The notes beneath the pieces were generated by a model that had not been told where the DNA came from, made no database searches, and was given only the letters and a program-made list of their open reading frames with translations. A program made the position numbers and the translations under genes. From Bacteroidales bacterium (GTDB lineage: Bacteria; Bacteroidota; Bacteroidia; Bacteroidales; F082), in the NCBI GenBank assembly GCA_030683155.1, contig JAUXMV010000006.1, forward strand, positions 1 through 51,487: a DNA stretch of 51,487 nt, read 5' to 3'. Below, piece by piece: positions 27,389-36,619 of the stretch (position 1 is the first letter of the stretch; every line of letters starts with the position of its first letter).

Positions 27389-28156
27389 ATGAATTCAATC
27401 CATTCGCAGTCAAAAGAAATTGCAGAAGTATTCATAAAAAGCAGTTATTCTGTTGCTTTTACCGGTGCAGGCATTTCCGCTGAGAGTGGTATTCCTCCTT
27501 TTCGCGGCGAGGGTGGAATTTGGAGTCGATACAATCCTGAAGTGCTCGAATTGGACTTTTTTTTCAGACAGCCTTTTAAGTCGTGGGCTGTAATAAAAGA
27601 AATCTTTTATGATTTTTTTCAGGATGTGAAACCCAATGCCGGACACAATGTACTCGCAAAATGGGAAATGGAAGGATTGCTTCATGCATTAATCACTCAA
27701 AACATTGATAACCTGCATCAAAAGGCAGGAAACCATGAGGTTTATGAATTTCATGGAACAACATCACGGCTTATATGCACTTATTGCAATAACATATTTT
27801 CTTCAGAAAGTGTTTTGCTTGAACAGCTTCCACCGCGTTGCGCTGATTGCAATGGCCTTTTGAAACCGGATTTTATTTTCTTTGGTGAAGGCATACCAGA
27901 AAAAGCATACCAACAATCCATTGATGCTGCACGAAAATGCAAAGTTTTTTTAATTATCGGAACCTCTGGTGAGGTGAGTCCGGCCAATCAAATTCCTGCA
28001 TTAGCAAAAGAATCAGGTGCAGTAATCATCGAAATCAACAAAGAACCTTCAATGTATACCAACAGAATTTCCGACTATTTTCTTCAGGGAAGTGCCGGTG
28101 AAATTTTGTCCTTAATTGATCATCATATTCAATCAAAAAAAGAAAATCATTCATGA
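27389..28156 (+). CDS. cobB: Sir2-family NAD-dependent protein deacylase
   Basis: A 255-aa sirtuin that removes acyl groups from lysine using NAD+. GAGISAESGIPPFRG (26-40) and TQNIDNLH bind NAD. His122 in FHG is the catalytic base. The zinc-binding module has Cys130/Cys133 and Cys151/Cys154. The GTSGEVSPANQIP and EINKEP strands complete the Rossmann core. The AxxYR motif of desuccinylase-type (SIRT5-like) CobB is not evident near the PFRG helix, so simple deacetylation is the more likely activity. Its last four bases overlap the start of the next gene (ATGA), indicating translational coupling. Confidence 0.93.
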   Translation: MNSIHSQSKEIAEVFIKSSYSVAFTGAGISAESGIPPFRGEGGIWSRYNPEVLELDFFFRQPFKSWAVIKEIFYDFFQDVKPNAGHNVLAKWEMEGLLHALITQNIDNLHQKAGNHEVYEFHGTTSRLICTYCNNIFSSESVLLEQLPPRCADCNGLLKPDFIFFGEGIPEKAYQQSIDAARKCKVFLIIGTSGEVSPANQIPALAKESGAVIIEINKEPSMYTNRISDYFLQGSAGEILSLIDHHIQSKKENHS

Positions 28157-29694
28157 AAAAACTATTCATTCCGCTCTTTTTTGTAGTCCTGCTACATTTT
28201 AACGTATCACTTTCAGCGCAGGTTCATCCTGCAAAACTTGAGTTTCTGGATTTGTACTATCAAAAAGCCATGGAAAACTGGAATGTTCCAGGAATGGCCA
28301 TAGCAATTGTGAGCAAAGATTCGGTGCTCTACGCAAAAGGTTTTGGTGTGATTGATATCTACACAAAGCAAGCTGTAGATGAAAACACATTGTTTGCTGT
28401 GGCCAGTAATACCAAGGCTTTCACTGCGGCTGCGCTTGCCATGCTTGTAGATCAGGGAAAGATTTCTTGGAATGATAAAGTAGTGAAGCATCTCCCCTTT
28501 TTTGCTTTGTATGACTCATATGTGACTCAAAACATGACGATTCGCGACTTGCTTACTCATCGAAGCGGCTTGAAAACTTTCGCTGGCGACCTGATTTGGT
28601 ATGGCAGTACCTACACCCGCGAAGACATCATCAGAAAATCACGTTACCTAAAACCAACCTTCGGTTTCAGAGAACAGTTTGGTTATTCAAACCTTATGTA
28701 TATCACTGCTGGTGAAATAGTTCCGGCTGTAACAGGCATCAGCTGGGATGATTTTGTAAGACAAAACATTATGCAGCCATTGGGTATGGAAAGGTCAACT
28801 TTGCATGTAAGTGAACTGGCCATCAAAGACAATGTTGCGCAGCCACATACCTATGTTGATGGAAAACTGAAAGCAATTCCTTGGATGGACTGGGATAATA
28901 TGGGGCCGGCAGGTTCACTTATTTCAAGCGCTTCGGAAATGGCATCATGGCTTCAGATGAACCTCAATAATGGCACTTTCAATGGAAAATCAATGATCTC
29001 AGCTGCACGAATGTTCGAAATGCAAAGCTCAAATACCATCAACAATGTTATGCAATCCTCTTTGAGAAGATTTCCTTCAACGCATTTCAAATCATATGGT
29101 CTGGGTTGGAGTCTGATGGATTATCTGGGCCGAAAAATTGTTTCGCACAATGGCGGATATGATGGAATGATTTCTCAAACATTGTTCATTCCAGAAGAAA
29201 ACATTGGTTTTGTGATACTTACAAATGCTTTGTCGAATCTTTATTATCCTCTAATGTATCAGACGCTGGACGTGTTGCTCGACAACCCAGAAGAAAAAGA
29301 CTGGAGTGCTGAGATACTTTCACTTGTTAAGAGTGGTGAAGAAAGTCAAAAAAAGGAAAACGAACGTATTCAGGCTGAACGGATTAAAAATACAAAACCT
29401 AGCCTTAAACTTTCAGATTACGCAGGTTTTTATGGATGTCCATTATACGATTCAATTCAGGTGCGCGAAGAAAATGGCAAACTTATGCTCGAATTTATGC
29501 GCAGTCCTGATTTTCTGGGAGCAATGGTTCACTGGCATCATGACACTTTTGAAATCGAGTTTCAGCCATTGCCATCGCTTCCCAAAGGCTTTGTAACTTT
29601 CAGACTCGATCGCAACGGAAAAGTTGAATCGATGGAAATATTCCTCGATAATCCTGATTTTGACTTCACAGAATTTGACTTAAAAAAGCTTTAG
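28153..29694 (+). CDS. Serine hydrolase, class C beta-lactamase/transpeptidase-like, exported
   Basis: A 513-aa protein with a signal peptide (cleavage after LSA before QVHP). The penicillin-binding fold has Ser85-x-x-Lys88 (SNTK), the YSN motif in FGYSNLMY, and HNGG (about 335-338) in place of KTG, as in class C-like esterases and amidases. Residues about 405-510 match the DUF3471-like C-terminal beta domain common in this group. It may hydrolyse D-amino-acid peptides, esters or beta-lactams; sequence alone does not decide. It overlaps the sirtuin gene by 4 bp and is last in the operon. Confidence 0.9.
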   Translation: MKKLFIPLFFVVLLHFNVSLSAQVHPAKLEFLDLYYQKAMENWNVPGMAIAIVSKDSVLYAKGFGVIDIYTKQAVDENTLFAVASNTKAFTAAALAMLVDQGKISWNDKVVKHLPFFALYDSYVTQNMTIRDLLTHRSGLKTFAGDLIWYGSTYTREDIIRKSRYLKPTFGFREQFGYSNLMYITAGEIVPAVTGISWDDFVRQNIMQPLGMERSTLHVSELAIKDNVAQPHTYVDGKLKAIPWMDWDNMGPAGSLISSASEMASWLQMNLNNGTFNGKSMISAARMFEMQSSNTINNVMQSSLRRFPSTHFKSYGLGWSLMDYLGRKIVSHNGGYDGMISQTLFIPEENIGFVILTNALSNLYYPLMYQTLDVLLDNPEEKDWSAEILSLVKSGEESQKKENERIQAERIKNTKPSLKLSDYAGFYGCPLYDSIQVREENGKLMLEFMRSPDFLGAMVHWHHDTFEIEFQPLPSLPKGFVTFRLDRNGKVESMEIFLDNPDFDFTEFDLKKL

Positions 29695-29810
29695 CAAGCA
29701 AGTTCAGACTATTAGCCTGCATTGCTGTAAAAAAGTTTACATCTTTTATTACAAATTTGTGAACATATTAAAGAGTTCTTCTGTTTAATCAACATTCAAA
29801 AACTAATCTC

Positions 29811-30350
29811 ATGAAAAAATTATTTTTAATCTTGATTTCAATTATGTTAGTAACTGCTGTGAATGCGCAGCAAAAATTTCACGACTTCGTTGTAGAAGAT
29901 ATTGATGGAAAAGAGTTTGCACTTTCTTCTTTAAAAGGCAAAAAAGTAATGGTTGTCAATACTGCTTCAAAATGTGGACTCACACCACAATATGCTAAGC
30001 TTGAGCAACTTTATGAGCAATATGGCGGAGAAAATTTTGTGATCATTGGTTTTCCGGCCAATAACTTTATGAGTCAGGAACCTGGAAGCAACAGCGATAT
30101 CAAAGCTTTTTGTTCTGAAAATTATGGAGTGACATTTCCGATGATGTCAAAAATTTCTGTTAAAGGAAACGATATGCATCCGCTTTATCAGTGGCTTACA
30201 GAGAAAGATAAAAATGGCGAAGAAGATTCTAGTGTCAGCTGGAACTTCCAGAAATATCTGATAGACGAAAACGGCAATTTCATAGCAATGAAAAGTCCCC
30301 GTACCGATCCGCTTGATAAGGAAATTATTGATTGGATTGTTTCAAAATAG
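29811..30350 (+). CDS. Glutathione/thioredoxin peroxidase (Cys-GPx), exported
   Basis: A 179-aa peroxidase with a signal peptide (cleavage after VNA before QQKF), so it reduces peroxides in the periplasm. The catalytic Cys is in ASKCGLTPQY. The Gln of SQEPGS and the WNF tryptophan/asparagine complete the tetrad. The usual FPCNQF reads FPANNF, losing that Cys. The yeast-Gpx3-type resolving Cys in KAFCSENYGVTFP is kept, so it probably uses thioredoxin-like reductants. It has its own terminator. Confidence 0.93.
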   Translation: MKKLFLILISIMLVTAVNAQQKFHDFVVEDIDGKEFALSSLKGKKVMVVNTASKCGLTPQYAKLEQLYEQYGGENFVIIGFPANNFMSQEPGSNSDIKAFCSENYGVTFPMMSKISVKGNDMHPLYQWLTEKDKNGEEDSSVSWNFQKYLIDENGNFIAMKSPRTDPLDKEIIDWIVSK

Positions 30351-30376
30351 ATTTCACAACACATTGAATGTAAAAT

Positions 30377-30405
30377 AAAAAACCGGCTTCGAAACCGGTT
30401 TTTTT
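30377..30405. terminator. Terminator between the peroxidase and the small lipoprotein
   Basis: AAAACCGG and CCGGTTTT arms with an 8-base loop are followed by a T-run, 27 bp after the peroxidase stop and 8 bp before the stop of the convergent lipoprotein gene. It can serve both. Confidence 0.75.
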
Positions 30406-30412
30406 ATGCTTT

Positions 30413-31006
30413 CTATTCTGCAGGACTTGTCAAATCGAAGTCAACTCTTATAATAAGCACTCCGGACTTGGCCAGAATATAGCTGAAAGTTGTCATTTCT
30501 TCGTCAAACATCATTGTCCATTCATTGTCACAGGCATAACTGATTAATTCACAGGTGTATTCGTCAGCAGGATAAATCTGTTTAAACGAATCACTTCCTT
30601 CAGCAGTAAAACCGCCATACATTGTAACATCTTCGGGAGTTCCATCCTCATGTCTGTGATCGTGGCGCAGCCAAAGTCTGTTGTCGTCCTGACGGAAAAT
30701 CGTCCATGTCCTTGAGTTGTTGTCGCCAACACGGAATGGCACATAAACTACATCTTTGCTCCATTCCCTGACATACATTTCAAGCTCAAGGTGTGACCAA
30801 CTGTCGCGTCCTTCCTGAATATAAACTTCTTTGCCAGGAAACTTCTTACCTTCAAGCTGTTTAAACTTCTCAAAAAATAAATCCTGAGTCGATTTTTCGA
30901 CTTCAACAGCAACTTCTTCAGTTGCTTTTGGTGTTGGACTCCCGCAGGAAATGATAAATGCGCTTAAAATAAGCATTACAATTACCGGTAAATTTCTTTT
31001 CTTCAT
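30413..31006 (-). CDS. Small lipoprotein of unknown function
   Basis: A 197-aa protein with a lipoprotein signal (basic MKKR, hydrophobic core, SAFIISC with Cys21 as the lipidation site). The mature part starts with a Pro/Thr/Glu-rich linker. It then has a beta-rich domain with WSHLELEMYVREW, FRVGDNNSRTWTIF, LWLRHDHRHEDG and a C-terminal SGVLIIRVDFDLTSP strand. The HDHRHEDG cluster could bind a metal. I do not recognise a family. It is monocistronic and ends at a shared terminator. Confidence 0.75.
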   Translation of the reverse strand: MKKRNLPVIVMLILSAFIISCGSPTPKATEEVAVEVEKSTQDLFFEKFKQLEGKKFPGKEVYIQEGRDSWSHLELEMYVREWSKDVVYVPFRVGDNNSRTWTIFRQDDNRLWLRHDHRHEDGTPEDVTMYGGFTAEGSDSFKQIYPADEYTCELISYACDNEWTMMFDEEMTTFSYILAKSGVLIIRVDFDLTSPAE

Positions 31007-31339
31007 GTGTTATGATATTAGTTTGGTGCAAGATAGCATTTTTTGGTTTAAAAACGGTTAACTTTTTTCCTTTGGCAAATTTTATCCATGAAATCCATCA
31101 AAATTAGACTTGAAAATTTCAAAAAAAGAGCCTATTCTTAAAAAGAAACGTTTTCAGAAGAAATATTCTAAAAACTCGGATGAATCTATCCTAAAATTTA
31201 GTTTTTATTTCTACTTTCACCTGACCATTTATTGGCATTTCTGAGGTGCTTACTTGATTGAAAAAAAGACTCAAAAAGCTAGAATGCCAATGCAGGGAAA
31301 CTAAAAACACAATTTTTCAAATATATCATATTTTTTTGA
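31007..31339. other. Intergenic region between the lipoprotein and sbcD
   Basis: This 333-bp, strongly AT-rich stretch separates two divergent genes. A 17-codon ATG frame near 31089 has no support. I see no RNA gene, repeat or clear TAnnTTTG promoter box. Confidence 0.5.
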
Positions 31340-32584
31340 ATGAAAATTCTGCATACTTCTGACTGGCATATTGGACAATTATTTTACGAATATGACCGTA
31401 CTTATGAGCATCAAAAGTTTTTAAACTGGCTTGTTGAAATTATCAAAAATGAAAAGACAGATGTATTGCTTATCAGTGGTGATGTTTTTGATTTGTCCAA
31501 TCCGGCTGCAGCTTCAATTAAGTTGTTTTATACATTTCTGAATCAGGCAGTAAAGGGAAATCCGGATTTGCAGATTGTCATCATTGCAGGAAACCACGAT
31601 TCCGCTTCACGCCTTGAATCACCAAAGCCTTTGCTTGAATCTTCAAATATTCACATTGTTGGTTTGTTAGATCGAAATGAAGACGGATTGATTGATTATG
31701 AGAAGTTTATCATCCCACTTAAAGATTCAAACGGATTAATAAAAGTATGGTGTCTGGCCGTGCCATTTTTGCGCATGGGCGATTATCCAATGAGCTATGG
31801 TAGCAGAGGCTCTTATGCTGAAGGAGTTGTGTTGCTTTACGAATCACTGTACCACTATGCAAAAGCGAGAGTAAAAGAAGACCAAACAATGATTGCCATG
31901 AGCCATTTGCATGCACTCAACGCTACATTGTCTGATCATGACAAAACCGAGCGACTCATTATGGGAGGTGTTGAGTATATTCCTGCTACGGCCTTTCATG
32001 AGGATCTGAAATATGTGGCGCTGGGGCATATTCACAAAGCGCAAAGGATTGGAGGTAAAGAACATATAAGATATTCAGGAAGTCCGCTACCGATGTCTTT
32101 TTCAGAGCAACATTACCAACATCAGGTTGTTGTTTTCGAACTTATAAATGGCGAAATGAGCAATTTACAAACGTTAGAAGTCCCCCCATCGGTTCCACTT
32201 CTCCGCCTACCACGAAAGCATCAGACATTACAGAATGTGATTGCTGAACTGGATGCTTTGCCTCAAATGAATGAAAATCCTGAAATGACACCCTATCTTG
32301 AAGTCAGAGTGTTGCTTGACGGCCCTGAACCGGCTTTGCGCCATAAGATAGAGACAGCCATTGAAGGTAAAGATGTCAGACTTGCAAAAATCGATGTCAA
32401 ATATCCTGATAACGCCGAAAATGAAAACGCCATAACTTTTATTGCTCCGGATAATCTCAATGAGTTAAAAGCCATTGATGTTTTTTCAAGAGTTTATCAA
32501 AAACAGTATAATTCGACTATTCCGGATAATCTGTTAAAGCTTTTCAATGAAGTAGAAAATGAAGTGATACAAGCAGGAGAATAA
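31340..32584 (+). CDS. sbcD: Nuclease SbcCD subunit D
   Basis: A 414-aa Mre11-like metallophosphoesterase. It cuts DNA hairpins and ends in complex with SbcC. The metal-binding motifs are in order: HTSDWHIGQ near the start, SGDVFDLSN, AGNHDSASR (the catalytic GNHD), MSHLHA, and ALGHIHKAQ. The C-terminal 110 residues form the SbcC-binding capping region. The sbcC gene begins 3 bp after its stop, making a classic sbcDC operon. Confidence 0.96.
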   Translation: MKILHTSDWHIGQLFYEYDRTYEHQKFLNWLVEIIKNEKTDVLLISGDVFDLSNPAAASIKLFYTFLNQAVKGNPDLQIVIIAGNHDSASRLESPKPLLESSNIHIVGLLDRNEDGLIDYEKFIIPLKDSNGLIKVWCLAVPFLRMGDYPMSYGSRGSYAEGVVLLYESLYHYAKARVKEDQTMIAMSHLHALNATLSDHDKTERLIMGGVEYIPATAFHEDLKYVALGHIHKAQRIGGKEHIRYSGSPLPMSFSEQHYQHQVVVFELINGEMSNLQTLEVPPSVPLLRLPRKHQTLQNVIAELDALPQMNENPEMTPYLEVRVLLDGPEPALRHKIETAIEGKDVRLAKIDVKYPDNAENENAITFIAPDNLNELKAIDVFSRVYQKQYNSTIPDNLLKLFNEVENEVIQAGE

Positions 32585-32587
32585 ACA

Positions 32588-35500
32588 ATGAAGATATTAG
32601 CCATACACATAAAGAATCTGGCATCCCTTGAAGGCGAGACAGAAATAAATTTTTTGCAGGAACCATTGAAATCAGCTGGCATCTATGCGATTACGGGAGC
32701 CACAGGTGCCGGAAAATCCACAATTCTGGACGCACTTTGTCTGGCACTTTATGCTAGAACACCCCGATATCTGCAGGGAAAAGAAAGTGGAATCGAGATT
32801 GAAGATGTTAAGGGAAGCAGCATAAGTCAGGGTGATGTTCGTGGAATCTTGAGAGATGGAACAGCGGATGGTTTTGCAAAGGTTGATTTTGTAGGTGTTG
32901 ACGGTCAGAAACATAGTGCTTTATGGAGCGTCAGACGCGCACGCAACCGGCCTGAAGGTGCTTTGCAGAATGACACAGTGCAATTGACAAATATTGACTC
33001 CGACATCGTTTATCCAGGTAAAAAAACAGAAACGCTTAAAGAAATCGAGCGGCTGGTCGGACTTAATTTTGAGCAGTTTACACGATCGGTTTTACTGGCA
33101 CAAGGAGACTTTACTGCCTTTCTGAAAGCAGAAAAGGACGAAAAGGCATCGCTGCTTGAGAAACTTACAGGAACATTTATATTTTCTGAAATATCGAAAA
33201 AGGTTTTTGAAAACACAAGACAGGCAGAACAAGTTGTAAAAGATCTGCACAAACGCATAGAAAATGTTGAAATTCTCTCATCCGACCAAATCGAAGACCT
33301 TGGTCAGCAAAAAGAAGTGCTGAACGATGAAATAAAGAAGCTAGATGGTCAGATTTACGAATTAGACAAAGAGAAAAACTGGCATGCAACTCTAAGCAAA
33401 CTTGAATCGGAAAAATCAGATTCCGAAAAAGAATGGAAGAAGGCTTTGGAAGAAGAGCAATCAGCTGAAGTAAGAAAACAAAATCTAAAGCAGATTGAGG
33501 CGGTTCAGGTGCTCCGAACCCATGTAGATGCACGGGGAAAATATATGGAGTCAAATAACAATAAACAACAGGATTTAAATGACTTAAAAATACTTTTCCA
33601 AAATCAACTTCAATCAGAAGAAAAACTCATTTTAGATCTGAAAGTAGTAGATGAAAGTTTGAAGGAGAAAAAAAATACATACGAAATTTCCAAACCAATT
33701 CTGGAAAAGGCGAAAGCGCTTGATATGCTTTTCGAAGAAAAATCTAAGCAAGTAACGAATGCCCAGAAGGATTTTAATGAGCAAAAATTCATTTTTGAAG
33801 CTGAAATAAAAAAACTGAAAAACAAACAAGATGAATTAGTTGCAATATCCAACGAAATTGATGCTTTAACTGAATGGAAAGCAGCCAACCAAAACAAACA
33901 AGCTGTTGCTGAGAATTTTGAACTGATTAAATCCAAACTAGAAAATGGTCAGAAATTCCTTTTGAGCCTTGCTAAAACACATGAGGAATTACGGAAAAAT
34001 GAAACTTCACAAAAAGATGCATCAATAGAAAAAACAAATCTTGAAGCACAAAAATCGAATATTGAATTAGATTTAAAATCACTTGAAGCTGTCTTGGCCG
34101 TTGATTCAGAATTGCTTGCATCAATTTCAATTCATGCCTTGGAGACAGAAAAAGCTTTGACTGATACTAAAACCGGACAAACAAAGGAAGCGCTTTCACT
34201 TTGGCAAACATTGTTAAAAGCTGATAAAGAAGTTGTTGAACTACAGCGATTTATCCAATCAGATCAATTGGAATTGACGCAGAAAACACAGCAATTGACT
34301 GAATCAACAAAAAAGGTATCAGATACAAAAATCAAAAAAGAAACCTCTGCTCGATCTTTGGAAATTGCGCGGCTTCAAACAGCTGAAAATGTTGAAGCGC
34401 TTCGCATACAACTTATTGAGGGTGAGACTTGTCCTGTTTGTGGCAGCACACATCATCCTTTTGCAGATCAAAACCCAATGCTGAACAAACTATTGAATGA
34501 TCTTGAAAATGAGCATAAAAAGAATGAAATTACCTATGAATTTTCGCTGCGCGAAAATAGTTCCTTAACTGAAGCATGCGAGCGGCTTCAAAGTTCTATT
34601 GACAATTATAACGCTTCTCTTGAAGTCAAGTCAACAACCCAAAAAAGCTTGAAAGTACAATGGAATGAAATTGTTAAACAAATTGAAATTGAAGAAGTTG
34701 AATATGAGCATCAAGCTTTGAATCTTCAACAAAAACTCGATGCTTACCGGGATAGACTCTCAATAATGCAAGAGGAAATCGTAGGTTATAAGACGATAAA
34801 AGCGCGTTTCGATGAAAATAAATCAAGCTTTGAAAAGCTTGAGAAAGGCTTCAATAGCCTTATAAACAAGTTGAAAGACATTGACAGGATTCTTCTTTCA
34901 TGCGCAGAAAATCAGGAAAGACTCAATAAACAGTCCATGAACATAGAAACTGAATTGGACGAAACTGAAGCCTTTTTATCAGATTATTTCAGTCATCCAG
35001 ATTGGGCCGAGAACTGGAGGCGAAATCATGCGATTTTTGTTAATCAACTGGTTGAATTCACGAGTTCCTGGAAATCAAAAATCAAGAGACTGGATGAAAA
35101 TATTAACAATAGTAATAATTTATATAATGCTATAGAAATAATTAAAAATCATACAGATAGCCTTGAGAATGAGGTTTCAAAAAAAGTTGATATACTGAGA
35201 AATCTTTCGAAGGAAGCAAATGATATTTCAGAAGAGCGAAAAGCAATTTTCAATGGTGAAGCTATTGAGGTTGTTGAAAATCGAATGAAGCAGGATATTG
35301 TTTTCATTGAAGAAAGTAAGTCAAAAATTGGTAAAGAATTTGAAGAACTCACCAAAGCAATTACAATCTCCAAAACACAGCAAGCACAGTTAATCAATGA
35401 CTTAGTTGAGCTTGAGAAAAATATTGCTCTGGAAGCTGCTTCCATTAACGAATGGCTCGCTGAATACAACAAAAAAAACAACTCTCCGCTGAATGAAGAA

Positions 35501-36316
35501 ATGATTTTGTCAATGCTTTTAAAATCTTTTTCCTGGAAGGAAACTGAAAGAGATGCACTCAAAGTGCTGGAAAATTCAGTATCAAATGCATTCACGCTGC
35601 ATGATAACAAAGTGCAACAGCTTTTCAATCATATAGCTGAAAGAATTTCAGAAAAAACAGCAGAAGAAGTTAATGCACTTTCTGAGGCATTGAAAAACAG
35701 TTGGAAAGAAACTTTAAACCAGAAAAATCAGATTGATTTTCGCTTAGACAGAGATGCTGAGAACAAGAATAAAATCGGAGTTTTATTAAAGGAAATTGAA
35801 GCGAAAACACTTATTGCAGAAAACTGGGGTAAACTCAACGCAATTATTGGATCTTCTGATGGCAAAAAATTCAGACATATAGCGCAGGAATATACCTTGG
35901 ATGTCCTGCTTAGTTTTGCAAACATTCATCTTAACATGCTCACTAAAAGGTATTTGGTCGAACGCATTCAAAATACTTTAGGCTTGGTAGTGATCGATAA
36001 AGATATGGGTTATGAAGTCAGAACTGTATTTTCGTTATCAGGTGGCGAGTCTTTTTTGGTATCCCTTGCACTGGCACTTGGGCTGGCATCCTTGTCTTCA
36101 GATCGCATGAAAGTGGAGTCCTTGTTTATCGATGAAGGCTTCGGAGCCTTAGATCCTACAACCTTAATTATCGCGATGGATGCGCTTGAAAGGCTTCACA
36201 ATCAAGGACGTAAGGTTGGTGTTATTTCACATGTGCAGGAAATGACCGAAAGAATTCCGGTTCAGATTAAAGTCAGCAAGCTCTCAAATGGAAAGAGCAA
36301 GGTCGAAATAGTCTGA
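32588..36316 (+). CDS. sbcC: Nuclease SbcCD subunit C (Rad50-like ATPase)
   Basis: A 1242-aa SMC-like ATPase that clamps DNA for SbcD. Walker A GATGAGKST is at 37-45, followed by the YARTP and RDGTADGFAKV strands. Two long coiled-coil arms (about 180-610 and 630-1080) flank the zinc hook CPVC at 615-618, which dimerises through Zn2+. The C-terminal lobe has the signature FSLSGGESFLVSLALALG and Walker B SLFIDEGFGALD, then a D-loop. The length is typical for Bacteroidota. The gene ends 3' with no obvious terminator. Confidence 0.95.
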   Translation: MKILAIHIKNLASLEGETEINFLQEPLKSAGIYAITGATGAGKSTILDALCLALYARTPRYLQGKESGIEIEDVKGSSISQGDVRGILRDGTADGFAKVDFVGVDGQKHSALWSVRRARNRPEGALQNDTVQLTNIDSDIVYPGKKTETLKEIERLVGLNFEQFTRSVLLAQGDFTAFLKAEKDEKASLLEKLTGTFIFSEISKKVFENTRQAEQVVKDLHKRIENVEILSSDQIEDLGQQKEVLNDEIKKLDGQIYELDKEKNWHATLSKLESEKSDSEKEWKKALEEEQSAEVRKQNLKQIEAVQVLRTHVDARGKYMESNNNKQQDLNDLKILFQNQLQSEEKLILDLKVVDESLKEKKNTYEISKPILEKAKALDMLFEEKSKQVTNAQKDFNEQKFIFEAEIKKLKNKQDELVAISNEIDALTEWKAANQNKQAVAENFELIKSKLENGQKFLLSLAKTHEELRKNETSQKDASIEKTNLEAQKSNIELDLKSLEAVLAVDSELLASISIHALETEKALTDTKTGQTKEALSLWQTLLKADKEVVELQRFIQSDQLELTQKTQQLTESTKKVSDTKIKKETSARSLEIARLQTAENVEALRIQLIEGETCPVCGSTHHPFADQNPMLNKLLNDLENEHKKNEITYEFSLRENSSLTEACERLQSSIDNYNASLEVKSTTQKSLKVQWNEIVKQIEIEEVEYEHQALNLQQKLDAYRDRLSIMQEEIVGYKTIKARFDENKSSFEKLEKGFNSLINKLKDIDRILLSCAENQERLNKQSMNIETELDETEAFLSDYFSHPDWAENWRRNHAIFVNQLVEFTSSWKSKIKRLDENINNSNNLYNAIEIIKNHTDSLENEVSKKVDILRNLSKEANDISEERKAIFNGEAIEVVENRMKQDIVFIEESKSKIGKEFEELTKAITISKTQQAQLINDLVELEKNIALEAASINEWLAEYNKKNNSPLNEEMILSMLLKSFSWKETERDALKVLENSVSNAFTLHDNKVQQLFNHIAERISEKTAEEVNALSEALKNSWKETLNQKNQIDFRLDRDAENKNKIGVLLKEIEAKTLIAENWGKLNAIIGSSDGKKFRHIAQEYTLDVLLSFANIHLNMLTKRYLVERIQNTLGLVVIDKDMGYEVRTVFSLSGGESFLVSLALALGLASLSSDRMKVESLFIDEGFGALDPTTLIIAMDALERLHNQGRKVGVISHVQEMTERIPVQIKVSKLSNGKSKVEIV

Positions 36317-36565
36317 AAATCTGTTTTTTAACGGAATCATTTTTTTCTAGGATGTTGTGTGTTATTTTAGCAAATGCCAAGTGCTGAGATGTTTTTTATT
36401 TACACAGTCTGAAAACAGAAAATCACGATGTTTTAAAACCAGCAATTAAGAATGCATCGAAATCGAAAAATGGTGATGCATGAATTTTTGTCAACAAAAC
36501 AGCATATTTGTTTTCTGCGAACTTTAATGTTTCTATAGCTCCTTAATATCTGAATTACTTTCTAC

Positions 36566-36619
36566 TATTGCCCTTTCTGCCCTATTATTGCCCTATTATT
36601 GTCTTTTTTGCCCTATTAT
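36566..36619. repeat. Degenerate 11-bp tandem repeat spanning a stop codon
   Basis: The unit TGCCCTATTAT occurs exactly at 36578-36588 and 36589-36599, and again at 36609-36619. Degenerate copies lie between and before them (36569-36577 and 36600-36608). The array covers the last codons and the stop (36596-36598) of the minus-strand AlbA_2 gene. Confidence 0.75.

Noticed and set aside
29752-29775. TTTGTGAACATATTAAAG upstream of the peroxidase, a possible Rex site.
   Set aside because: The right half does not match TTTCACAA; only the left half fits.
32588-36316. Possible fusion of sbcC with another coiled-coil protein.
   Set aside because: The length and motif order are normal for SbcC of Bacteroidota.
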